A DNA stretch of 64,000 bases, from the NCBI GenBank assembly GCA_907163375.1, contig CAJQUW010016186.1, positions 124,001 to 188,000 of the forward strand. The letters run 5' to 3'. The DNA comes from Prostheceraeus crozeri. Lineage: Eukaryota > Platyhelminthes > Polycladida > Euryleptidae. The position numbers were made by a program, and so were the translations under genes. Shown in pieces: positions 52,640 to 62,867 of the stretch. The notes under the pieces were generated by a model. It ran no database searches. It was not told where the DNA came from and saw nothing but the letters and a program-made list of their open reading frames with translations. Position 1 is the first letter of the stretch, and each line of letters opens with the position of its first letter.

Positions 52640-53000
52640 TCATTCAAACTTTGAGCAGGGGTTCATTTAAGCTGCATTGCTTAAATGATTTTAAGATTGA
52701 AAATTTTCATATCAATATAAGTTATGCATGCAACGCTAAAAAATTCTAAGTGTGGCATTCAAAACGAAATTTGAGCAGGGGTTCGTTTAGGGCTGAGCCC
52801 TGACATTCAATTAGCTGCAGATTTAGAATTTTTATATATGCAACCTAATTATTCGAAAGACATTAAAATTTATTCAGAGACGAACAATTGAATGATAAAA
52901 TACGTTAAATACGATAAATTTAATTATTAGAAAGACATTAAAAATCAACGAGACACAAATAGAAATCCTAGACTCAATTGAGTGATAAAATACGTTAAAT
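52640..53000. repeat. Imperfect short direct duplications
   Basis: tttgagcaggggttc-ttta occurs at about 52653 and 52772. gaaagacattaaaa and then tgataaaatacgttaaatac each occur twice (about 52854-52916 and 52932-53002). The following 53003-54080 holds no gene that I can support, only a possible hairpin gcgggtgggc-attc-gcccaccc near 54060. Confidence 0.6.
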
Positions 53001-54086
53001 ACGATTAATTTAATGCAAGGACGGCTCTATTTGTTAGGCATTTGTTCAAGAAAATTAATAGAAAATCACAGATCGACGAAGAGCACCTTACGCTATCAAC
53101 AATTTTACGCACAAGTAAATCAAATATTTTGACGAGAAATTTTATCTAATCGATAACGTACGGTACGATAAACCATCACAGCCAAGCAGCCTTTTATATA
53201 TAATTTATAATGACAAACAGAAATAAAGAAATGGGATTTACCTTAATGAAGTCGTGAATTAGACACGTAAATGACGAAAGTAAGCAGGATATTTGACGAT
53301 GAACGTGAAGCGATCGATATAGGCTTAAAAGACATGACAATCGTATTGAACTCTTGACGATACGAGTCAGCACGGTCTAAACTAAGTTCAACGCAGTGGC
53401 AAAGTAACCGCTCAAGCCAGCACTGAACTAGCGATAGCAAGCGCGTTCAAGTCAATGAATTGAATCACCCCAGAATTTCCTTCGCATTGGCGGGACGGAA
53501 AACCAGAAATATTGGATTGACAGCGTCGCTAAGCGACGGACGAATAGTTATGCTGCTTGCACGGTCGTCGGCTGCTCGGCAATCAGTAGTTTGGTAGGTT
53601 AAGAATAGTGTGACGTAGCACTATTGATAAAAGCTGCAGCTATCTCTTTGAGAGGGTAGGTTTTCCGTAGCCAGGAGAACCGACGCGCGCTATAGAAGCG
53701 CGCGAATGGCGGCACCCTTGTGTACGGCAGCATCGTGCATTGCAGCCTCGCAGCAGCCAATCCCGTCGCTCCTATTGAGCCGGGTTGCTTTCGAGAGGAA
53801 GTCGCTTGGCAACGGATTGAATACAAGCTCTAACTGATTGAATGACGTGTACAGACATACGCGCGCACGGACGTATCGATGGCCTGCCACGTGGGCATCA
53901 CACGACTGGTCATCATCATTAATGTTTTGACTCGGGAAAGTTGTTAGATGGGACAATATTTATTATCGCTCTAAAATAAGCCCTGCTAGTGGCTGAAACC
54001 CATAGGATATATACTAGCGTGCTTGGGCGATTACGAATTTTCGGGTGGGCGATTTGGCCAAGCGGGTGGGCATTCGCCCACCCAGT

Positions 54087-54665
54087 TTATATGTTAGACT
54101 TAGGCCTGTTCTTTATTATCACTGTTGTCGACTGATCATTCTTCGTGCTTTGGGCATATGTTAATGGTTGGTTGCTGTTATGATTCGACTGATCTTTCTT
54201 TGTGATTTGGGCATATGTTAATGGTTGGTTGCTGTTATGATTCGACTGATCTTTCTTTGTGATTTGGGCATATGATGGTGGTTGATTACTGTTATGATTC
54301 GACTCTCGAACTCCGGGGTATTCAATCTTATGGACAGCTGATAACTTCCTATGAGTTGACTGCATCATAGGCAATAGCACATTTATTATGGTGTTTTTGA
54401 CTCGATTTACATGGCCTTGAATTTCTTGTATTTGTGCGCTCGATGTTTGACGTTTTCTTGCGAAAATCATCTGAGTCACATTAAGTATAGAGTCTAATGA
54501 GTCCGTAATTTCTGTCATGAATAGGGATGTTGATTCGTCTTGTTTGTCAACCGCTGTTGATGTCGACATCATGGTTGAATCATGATCTTGACTGCATGAT
54601 GAAGAAAACTTTTGATGATCGTAGATATCCTTGATGAACTGAAAAAAGAATCCAATGTAAGTCAA
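54087..54665 (-). CDS. LINE ORF1-like protein with 19-residue tandem repeats
   Basis: 192 codons. A Ser/Thr-rich lead is followed by a coiled-coil-like stretch (IFARKRQTSSAQIQEIQGHV), then three near-identical 19-residue repeats, SNHNSNQPLTYAQITKKDQ, encoded by a 57-bp tandem repeat (about 54130-54303). The PPSYAQ motif with coiled coil resembles ORF1 proteins of some LINEs, but no RNA-binding knuckle is present. It follows, on the same strand, the 3' tail of LINE copy B. It could therefore be the start of a second LINE copy cut off near 54080. Function not assigned. Confidence 0.4.
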   Translation of the reverse strand: MTYIGFFFQFIKDIYDHQKFSSSCSQDHDSTMMSTSTAVDKQDESTSLFMTEITDSLDSILNVTQMIFARKRQTSSAQIQEIQGHVNRVKNTIINVLLPMMQSTHRKLSAVHKIEYPGVRESNHNSNQPPSYAQITKKDQSNHNSNQPLTYAQITKKDQSNHNSNQPLTYAQSTKNDQSTTVIIKNRPKSNI

Positions 54666-54879
54666 TTAAGAGAATAAACGGAACGACCAACGAAAAACCA
54701 CGACAGCACGCCAGAATCCACCAACGAAAGGTTATGCGAAAACTTGAGACCAATATTTTGAAACTTCAGCGAGAAAAATACTCCAAATAGAACCCAAAAT
54801 CCAAGCAAAAACGTGATGGTTGTTAAAAAATAAAGATATTCGATCACGAGCATACGTCCGTCCACGACCACGTCAAGAG

Positions 54880-55510
54880 AGAGAGGGGGAGAGGGAACTA
54901 TGAACTATGAGTTTTATATTGTAACTCCAATTACAGGATTTGCACAATAAATAGAGATTACACGCAAGAAGAGATATGGCATAAGTTATAAGTAATTTGG
55001 ACAAATGTAGGAAGGGAAAGGTAGTACGGAGGTACAAAATTAATTCCACTTGTAGAAGTAGAATTTAGAATGGTAGCACTCGATTCACGAATGATCGCTG
55101 GAAAGTTAAAGTGGTTGTTTTTGGCTATTTTAGAGAACCCATGTCTTGTAACACGCTCTTTGTTATGTTGATTAAGGTAAGTATATAGGGGGTGTCTGGT
55201 ATTGTGCAAAATTTCGGAGACCAAGCGTCTGTCTTCATTTTGAAGAATGTCAAAAGCGTCTTGTCTTTTTTGCAGTAACCCTTGCGATGACATTGGTCGA
55301 GAAATTTATTTATCTTTTTTTTGAGAGGGAGAGAGAGAGAGGGAGGAGAGAGAGGAGAAGAGGAAGCTTGTTCCCCTGTGCTTCGCGCACTGTGGCTCCG
55401 ATCAAAAATAGGCAATTCGAGGAGACTTCGGAGTTTCGAGAGATTTCCTCGGTCCTCGAAAATTTTATTTGTGAAACTGTGATACACAATGAGAGGCACA
55501 TGCATAGTGA
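54880..55510 (-). mobile_element. LINE copy B, 3' end
   Basis: The minus-strand frame (54958-55293) has DILQNEDRRLVSEILHNTRH, aligning with DEDRRMACSIMKNASNPLHP in copy A. It is followed by the same tail catagttcatagttc and a CT-rich run at about 54880-54910. Upstream (55320-55370) a GA-rich tract and unrelated DNA mark 5' truncation. Confidence 0.7.
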
Positions 55511-55737
55511 GTGAATTTCATGATTAGAAAGTTCCGATATGGTTCGATGATTCTATACAAATATCTACAAGTATCAATGACGTAGCATACATGACGAAAA
55601 TGGTTCGATGAGTTGGATGAATAAAGAAAATTAACACATGTAGATGGAATGAAAATGAATTATACAGATATCAGAGGTACAATGAACAATGATATGACAA
55701 TACAATGGAGCAGCAATTTCTGGCCAATGATTTAGTC

Positions 55738-55862
55738 AAGAGAGAGAGAGAGATATGAGATGAGAGAGAGAGAGAGAGTTGAGAGAGAGAGAGAGAGAGA
55801 GTTGAGAGAGAAAGAGAGTTGAGAGAGAGAGAGAGAGTTGAGAGAGAGAGAGAGAGAGGGAG
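55738..55862. repeat. (GA)n-rich microsatellite
   Basis: Long runs of gagaga with scattered ttgagag interruptions. The minus-strand Ser/Leu frame across it is a translation of the repeat. Confidence 0.95.
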
Positions 55863-57292
55863 ACCGTAGAATCCCTGAGCCACTCACTCTGACTTTCCTA
55901 CAACCCGTGGTAAAAAATACTAAATAATTGAGAACTAAAGTTTGCTGGATATCCGGATTTCGTTATTGACTTCTTCAGTCCAGCGAAAATTGATGCAATG
56001 AGAATGACATAAAAATTTACATTTACCGAATGCGAGTGGGTTAACCAATTGACAAATGAAATTAACTTTGAGGGAAGTGGTTGGTCATCTAAAGAAAATG
56101 CGTGCGGGTGGTCAAGGGATGAGAGTTTAGTTATACAATGAAAAGTTGGTCAGGGAGGGGGCAAGGGATTGAAGAAACTGAAGAGAGAGAGAGAGGGGCG
56201 GAGTCAAGTGGATGTCCTAACAATGGGGAACCTGAACATATGGGCGGTGGAGGTGTTAGATTACGGTATGGGATGGCGTCAGAAATGGACAAACTAAGAA
56301 TGATTGTAGAAAAGATGACAGGACCTGAAATACTTGAAATTGAAAGAGGATGGACTGGATTATGGCGACAAGGGAAAGTTACATAGGAGGCGTAGGGCCG
56401 AGAAATTTGAACGGAAATGTAGGAAATAAAGATTTAACATCTACCGCAAATACGAACAGAGCTGTCAAAATTAAAAAAATGGTAATTAATAGCAAATGGT
56501 GGGAGATGGGGAGACAAATGAGCGAAAGGAACAAATTAAATACAACTATTGTAGTAGATAATGCGAAGAGTGGAAAACGCTAGAAGGAAAATTGATAATC
56601 ATAATTAAATGACGAATAGCAAGAAAGTAAAGGGAGCCTTAGAGACGGGGGGTTTTAACAACTAACACAAAGGTAAAAGGAGTTGACGAGATTAAATACT
56701 GGTAATTATTAGCCAATGATGGGAGATGGAGAGACAAATGAACGAGATAGTGCAAAAGGAACAAATTAAATACAAATGTAGCAGATAATGCGATGAGTGG
56801 AAAGTTCTAAGAGGAAAATTGTTAATCATAATTAAATAGCTAATAGCAAGAAGGTAAATAGAAGCATAGAGACTGAAGGATGAGGACCCTATAATGAAAA
56901 ATAGTGCAGCATCTAAATGGTCTAGTAGAAAAGCTTACATTGAATGTGGATAAAGAAGAGGGTAAGGACTAAGCCTTGGAAAAAAGTGGCTAGTGGAAGA
57001 GAAAATTACATGCAACATGACTGTCAGCAGTACGAATGCCTACTACAAAAAAAGTAATATAAACCGAAAAGAGTGTTATGAAACACTAAATACAAATATG
57101 ATGTGGTTACTTGTGATAAAGAAAAGAATGGAAACTAGTATCGATGTCACTGGGAACCGGAGTGGAAGCAATACTAGTAATAACTGCGGATAAGACTAAT
57201 TGCGTAAAGAGGGGAAGAATTAAAAAACTAGATTACCAGTTGAATGACACAAGATGGATAATTAGGCAAAATGCATGTCAATTGAAAATCTA
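55863..57292. repeat. Non-coding region with a ~230-bp imperfect duplication
   Basis: ggaacaaattaaatacaa, followed by agataatgcga-gagtggaaag and taatcataattaaat, occurs at about 56528 and again at about 56757, a ~229-bp shift. Upstream flanks also match (gggagatgg-gagacaaatga). The region lies next to the 3' end of the Penelope-like element and may be its 3' UTR. The short plus-strand frames show no protein character. Confidence 0.55.
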
Positions 57293-59467
57293 TTAACGAA
57301 GTTGTTCGTTTAAGTTTTTGGAGCGATAGAAACTGGGTCTCACTTTGTCCTTGCCGAAGATGCTTTGGGCCACGGAGACGATGTGATGGGAGCAGTCCGA
57401 GTGTGGAAGGATCAGATTAGTTTTGTTGTTGGAGACGGAGGAGGAGAGAGAGTTGAGGCCTTGGGGGTAGAGGGTCTGGAATTCGGCGATGATATTTGCT
57501 TCCTGTATTTTCCTTTTCTGAGGGTTAGTGATAACTTTGAGTCCGATGAACGAGAAGTCTTCTAAGTTGCATAATGTGGAGAAGTGATTGGCTACGTGAT
57601 TTGATGAGTTTCGTGCGATGTTGTAGAGGTGTTCAGCGATTCTCCTTTTGAGGGGCCTGCCTGTTTCGCCAATGTATCGCAAGCTACAGCGTGTACAGGT
57701 GATTTGATAGATGACGTTTTGTGTATCACATGAGATGTTGTGGTTGATAGCATAAGAAATGTCCTTGCTAGGGTGTGAATACGATAGGGTTGTTGTCGTG
57801 TATCTGCAAGTCTTACATTCTCGGTTGCATGGATAGTTTCCTGTGTTCCAATTGGCGTGTTGTTTGGTTAGGGAGATGACCTTGTTCTTGGCCGTTCGGA
57901 TCATAGATCGGGTGTAACCTTGCATTTTCCAAACTTTCGATACTTGCTCAAACGTATGCTGGAAAGCAGTTTTCGTGGAGCTGTGTGTTGCGAAACGCAT
58001 GATCTCGGAGAAGACAATTCCACGGAAGGTGTGTTGCGGATGATGGGATGAGCGGGATAGGACCATGTGGGAATCCGTCGGCTTGGAGAAAAGTTTGAAT
58101 TGCAGTGTTCGATTTTGAATGTTTACTGTCAGGTCGAGGAAATTTACTTCGGTCCCGAATGACAAGGTGAGCCGGATGTACTGATGCATGGAGTTAAGTT
58201 TTGAATGGAATTCTTTGAGTGATTCTTTTCCATGAGGCCAGATGCCAAAGATATCATCTTGGTATCGTTTCCAAAAGGAGGGTTGTTGATCACAGGTGGT
58301 GGTGATGGCATTTTCCCAGTTTGCCATGAAGAGATTGGCGTAGGAGCCGCCGAAGCTTTTGCCCATGGCTACTCCATGATGCTGCAGCCATCTCCTGTTA
58401 TTAAAGACAAAATCATTAGAAGTTAGGAGTAGTCGGAGAATATTGATGAGGGAAAGGTCTGGTCTTTTCGGGTTCGGGTATTGACGTAGGAAGCTGGAAA
58501 TTGTCTGTATTCCTTCGTTGGTAGGGATGTTGGTATATAAAGATTCGACGTCCATTGTGAAGAGGATATCATTTTCGTTGATTTTGGTTGTTCTGAGTAA
58601 GGCTATCAGATGATTTGAGTCTCGTAGGTAGCTGCTTTGGAGTTCACAGATGGGTTTGAGGAAGTGGTCGATCAAATTGCATGCATTCCTTGTAGCAGAC
58701 CGAGTGTCGGAGACTACCGGTCGACCTGGCGGCATGCCTGGTGTTGGCCATTTGTTTTTGTGGAGCTTCGGTAGGAGATTGAAGGTTCTGTCTTGGTAAA
58801 GCGTTGTGGGGAGGAGAAATGTGAGATCTTTCTTAGTTAGAAATTGACGTTGATGAAGATCTCTGAGGATGCGGGTTAAGGAGGTTATAATTGCGGGGCT
58901 GGGGTCATTGTCGATCAGTCTGTAATAATCCTGCTGTTGAAGTTGCCTTTCTGCCTCTCGTTCATATTGTTTTGTTGCCATTATCACCCACTTGCGTCCT
59001 TTGTCCGAAGGTCTTATTGTAATGTTGGAATTATTTTGCAATCTTGTTATTTCGTTGCGGAGACTAATTGGGAGGTTAGCAGTTGAGTGGCATTCATGTG
59101 CAGTATTGAGTATGGAGCGGGTTGCCTGCCTTAGACGTTCAGTTTTTTCTAGTGTTGGGGTTGGAATCATTTCCAGCGATGGAAAGCGGGTATTTGGAAG
59201 TAGGCCAAAACGTTGGTTTGGTAAAGGAATGTCTGGAAGGATTGATTTCCAAAGAACTTTACGGATGAAATCATTGACTTGATGTCTAATATGGTTGTGC
59301 TGATTGACATTCGGCGTAGAGACAAATCCAGGGGAGAGGAGGAAAAGTTCGTAGGTGTCATTGGTGGGAGTGAAGTTGGGGTCCAGGATGACTAGGTTGA
59401 GATACGGTAGTGCCTTGAGCTTTGCGGAGTTTAGTTTAAATAATTTGCTATGGTTCTGTAAGTGTTT
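57293..59467 (-). CDS. Penelope-like RT with GIY-YIG endonuclease
   Basis: The first Met in frame is at 59170, but the frame is open and protein-like up to the TGA at 59468-59470. N-terminal region: KLKALPYLNLVILDPNF. RT motifs: FNLLPKLHKNKWPTP, VESLYTNIPTNEGIQTISSF, GVAMGKSFGGSYANLFMANW, the catalytic YQDDIFGIWPHG and VNFLDLTVNIQNRTLQFKLF. A Cys linker CNRECKTC precedes the GIY-YIG nuclease: YQITCTRCSLRYIGETGRPL followed by KRRIAEHLYNIAR and a later EANIIAEF with the catalytic Glu. It reverse-transcribes its own RNA and cuts target DNA. All key residues are visible, so it may be functional. Confidence 0.93.
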   Translation of the reverse strand, partial: KHLQNHSKLFKLNSAKLKALPYLNLVILDPNFTPTNDTYELFLLSPGFVSTPNVNQHNHIRHQVNDFIRKVLWKSILPDIPLPNQRFGLLPNTRFPSLEMIPTPTLEKTERLRQATRSILNTAHECHSTANLPISLRNEITRLQNNSNITIRPSDKGRKWVIMATKQYEREAERQLQQQDYYRLIDNDPSPAIITSLTRILRDLHQRQFLTKKDLTFLLPTTLYQDRTFNLLPKLHKNKWPTPGMPPGRPVVSDTRSATRNACNLIDHFLKPICELQSSYLRDSNHLIALLRTTKINENDILFTMDVESLYTNIPTNEGIQTISSFLRQYPNPKRPDLSLINILRLLLTSNDFVFNNRRWLQHHGVAMGKSFGGSYANLFMANWENAITTTCDQQPSFWKRYQDDIFGIWPHGKESLKEFHSKLNSMHQYIRLTLSFGTEVNFLDLTVNIQNRTLQFKLFSKPTDSHMVLSRSSHHPQHTFRGIVFSEIMRFATHSSTKTAFQHTFEQVSKVWKMQGYTRSMIRTAKNKVISLTKQHANWNTGNYPCNRECKTCRYTTTTLSYSHPSKDISYAINHNISCDTQNVIYQITCTRCSLRYIGETGRPLKRRIAEHLYNIARNSSNHVANHFSTLCNLEDFSFIGLKVITNPQKRKIQEANIIAEFQTLYPQGLNSLSSSVSNNKTNLILPHSDCSHHIVSVAQSIFGKDKVRPSFYRSKNLNEQLR

Positions 59468-61010
59468 TCAGTGGTGGCAGGGCTCCAATCGTGGCCAGCA
59501 ATGGCAAAGTCGAGCTGTGCAGGAATATGCAGGCATGATGAGGGTGCTTTGTTGATGATGTAATTGTTCAGCTCTTGGCAGTTGGATTTCTCCTCTTCGG
59601 AGTAATCCTGCTAAGTGGACAAACCGCTTGGCATTGGGAAAAAGTCTCTCTGATTCTTTGAGGATGCCTTGGATAGCTATGCGGTTTGAGGTTAATTTGT
59701 TTGATCTGTCTTTGGCACTGATGACAATTATGAATTTTTGTACTCTGAGGTAGGTATGACTGACTGCTTTGAGAGATTCACGGAGGATGGAGAGTTTGCC
59801 TTTGTTGTGTGCGAAGACATAGGTATCGTCGTGGATGAAGTTTGCAATGTTCAAATCACCGCAGATTACGTTCTTCTGAAGATCAAGTGCGAACCTCTGT
59901 TGTATTTGCGATTTTCTTGCAGATTTAGGAGGGGTAGCAATAGGGGTTCCAAACAGATCTAATTGGGAAGTTGAAATGACTGGAGAAGTAGGGAGTCGCT
60001 TGCGTTGTCTGAGTGGATCAGGGGAAGCGACAGAGCCCTGCCGGTTGTCTTGGTTCGTGTCGCTTAAAAGGTTGCCATTATTTTCAATCTGTGGAGAATC
60101 CAGGTGGATAAGGTCGATTGTCGACGTCTGTGGTGAAGGAGGAGGATTAAGTGGTGCAGGAGCAGGTTGATTGAGAATGGCTAGGTTGGCTGGGTTTGTC
60201 GAAGCATTCTTCACTCGTGCTTGCTTAGGAAGGCGTTGTGGTAAAGCCTGCGGATCGGTATATGCCTCAGTGGAAGGAGGAAGCTGAGGCTTCGCTGGTG
60301 CAGCTTCAGAAGGGCCATTCTGGTTGGTAGTTGTGTTGGCCAAAGCCAGTTGAAGAAGTGGTATTTGAGGACTTTCTTGGGTGGGAGCACTAACTGTGGT
60401 TCCTGTGACACTGCTTTCGGGGTGGAGAACTTCGTCTGGCTCAGTTGGTTGAAGTTCTCTGATGCGATCTAGTGCATTGGCGAGACAGGAGTCATTCAAC
60501 TTTCTTCCAAGTTGGCGTTTGGCCCATTTCGTGACGATGGAGAGGGATTTACCGAGGAGGGCGTTGGGTAGAGATGTAGCGCGAATGGAGTCTTCTACTT
60601 TTGAGATAATCAGGTTGTAATGCGAACATAATAGTTTGATAACATTGTCAAGCCATTCCTTTGAGATAGAGTGGGCTGAGACTTTGAAGTTGTCATCGAT
60701 GAAGGCAGGACGTAGTTGTTGCTCAAGTCTAGAAGCTGTCTTCTGAAGGGAGGCAGGGGTTCGAAGTTTGATAATGTCAAGGTGGTGGTGGCATTTGACC
60801 AGTTGAAAGTGGGCACGAGTTATGTGGAAGAGATGCGGTGGAAGTGCTAGTTCGGACGATGTGTGCTGAAAACTGTGGTTGGATGACAGTCTTGGAGGCT
60901 GGGGAGAGCTGAAGCCTCCGGTCAGAGGTGCTCGAGGTTGACTAAATCCGCCTGTGAGAGGTCTTCTGTACACCGACTGGTGTTGGCTGTGTGGGTTGCC
61001 TTGGGGGGTT
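59468..61010 (-). CDS. Penelope-like ORF1 with degenerate SGNH-hydrolase-like domain
   Basis: About 510 codons from the LINE junction to the TGA at 59468. The N-terminal ~240 residues contain helices (FIDDNFKVSAHSISKEWLDN; VTKWAKRQLGRKLNDSCLAN). A ~200-residue Pro/Gln/Ser linker follows. The last ~130 have NVICGDLNIANFIHDDTYVF, then VQKFIIVISAKDRSN and RLFPNAKRFVHLAGLLR. This order matches the GDS, G-x-N-D and following strands of SGNH hydrolase-like domains in retroelement ORF1s, but Ser is Leu in GDL. Catalysis is doubtful. The start Met at 61219 is in a LINE, so the true start is internal. The stop may be bypassed. Confidence 0.6.
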
Positions 61011-61019
61011 GGCAGAATT

Positions 61020-62867
61020 GTTCGACGGGAGCTGTATAGATTCCGTCTGTCTTCATGGTACAAAATTTCTTTTGCATCATGCATCCTGGAAGTATATCCG
61101 TGGCGGTGACCGCTTTTCAGGAATTTGTCAATGCGTGCAACACCGTGTTGGTCCGATCCATAAACTGAGATACCATATCTAACTCTACTGAAAATCAGAG
61201 CTTCAAAGACTTTGTCCACGTCGGCTCTCGGGAAATGATTAAGCTTCAGGTCCTTGATGATGTAAACAGTAAATGAGACTTTGCATGGAGAATTTGCAAT
61301 TTTCTTGAAATAGGATTCCTAAAATTGTTATCGTATTCACGTATTTGATGTCCAAAGCATCATTGCTGTTGCATCGTGTGTGGTTGATGGAGAATTGGAT
61401 CTGACAACTTTTCGACACGTTGATCTGCATATGGTTGTCAAGGCTCTATTGCTTCAGGTTATTGAACTCATTTATTATTTGTTCCTTACAATAGTTGTTG
61501 GAAGGGTAGTTACACGGAATGGCGATGGTGCTATCATCTGAATATTTATGTTGTAGTTTTGTTTTTCGCCCTACAATCATCAGTGTACATAGAAAATATG
61601 TTAGGTCCTCCTACAGTTCCTTGTGAACATCCAAGATCAATGTTCAATGTTCTGAATGCATTGTTATTCAACATTAGGTATTGCGATCTGTTTGTACAAA
61701 AGTCATACAACCATTTTCAGACATATGGAGAATCGATGAAAGCCGGGATCGAATGCTTTTGAAAAGTCGATAGGAACTACGTGGCACACAGTTTGTATAT
61801 TTCTGGTCAAGTTGTTCAAGTACATAATGTTGCAGAGACAAAAGGCAGTCAATTGTTCCAATGCATGGTCGATATGCGAATTGAAACTGGTCACCAAGCC
61901 TATTTATTTCCGGTAATATCCATTTCTTGTGAACAATGCGTTCAAAAATTCGGGAAGAGATGTTGGTGACAGAGATTCCTCTGATTTCATCAGCAGATTT
62001 GGCGCTATTAACTTTTGGTATAGCTGTAACACTTGCAGTCCTATAATTTTTGGGAAATTGACCTGTGCTAATTGATAAGTTTCATACCAGTACATGTTGG
62101 TATGGTAGAGAAATGAGGTCATAGTACTCTCTGAAAACAAATGCGGGGATTTTCGATGGTCCAGTGGATGTTGATTGGGTTCTGGATAGAGCTATTGCAA
62201 CTTCTTCTAATTTGATAAAAGGTACGGGATGCATGGAGACATCATATTGAAGAGCTACATGTACAGGAAAGTTTTGACATTTAGAAATTGAACTGCGTTC
62301 AGCCAATTTAATGTTTAATACTGATGGAGTGATTTCGGTCCAACAGATCTTTTTATTCTATTGTTTTCTATGAGTTATGCTGTCAATTTTCTTCCACTGA
62401 GACTTTGGATTCTGTTTGATCAGATAATTCCTCTTGTGATGTTGAATTCGCTCTTCTAGGTTCTTCAAAACCTCGAATTTCATTGATTTTGTTGCTTTCC
62501 TTTTTCTTATCAAAATATTCTTTACAAAGGGATTTATCCATGCAGGGTCTCTGCTGCTCATTTTAATACCTTTTGTCGGAAACATATGACTCACGATCGA
62601 TGCAATTCTATTTTCTAGCATCTCAGAAGCTATGTCTACATCTTGGAAATCCAATATATCATTGAAATCAGTGGATTCCATTACTTTACAGAACAACTTG
62701 CGTCTTTTGAAAGAAAAGTCTTGATAGAGTGCTGTGTATCTCTCTGGTGGCAGTTTAGCTTTTGGCATCATCAGTACACCAAGATGATCTGTTTCAATGG
62801 ATGGTTTAAAACAAGTTGTACTTTCAACCAAATCTGGGCGATTTGTGAGAATTAAGCTCCATTCAGA
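61020..62867 (-). mobile_element. LINE copy C, truncated and frame-broken
   Basis: From the 5' side: end of the endonuclease (62358-62867: LILTNRPDLVESTTCFKPSI, DHLGVLMMP, then SRDPAWINPFVKNILIRKRK). RT pieces follow in several frames (STGPSKIPAFVFREYYDLIS; PIDFSKAFDPGFHRF). The C-terminal FSRVRYGISVYGSDQHGVAR stops at HEDRRNLYSS, where the Penelope-like ORF1 begins. The 5' end is truncated at about 62867, inside the endonuclease. Confidence 0.85.

Larger units (their letters stand above)
57293..61020 (-). mobile_element. Penelope-like element with an extra upstream ORF
   Basis: The minus strand carries ORF1 (~61010-59468) and ORF2 (59467-57293), both in one frame and separated by a single TGA. 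ORF2 has RT plus GIY-YIG; ORF1 has a degenerate SGNH-like domain. The 5' end is joined to a LINE tail at about 61020. No terminal repeat is found. ORF2 is the only uninterrupted RT-plus-nuclease frame among the Penelope-like copies in this window. Confidence 0.88.

Noticed and set aside
55671-55883. Ser/Leu repeat peptide
   Set aside because: Translation of the (GA)n microsatellite.
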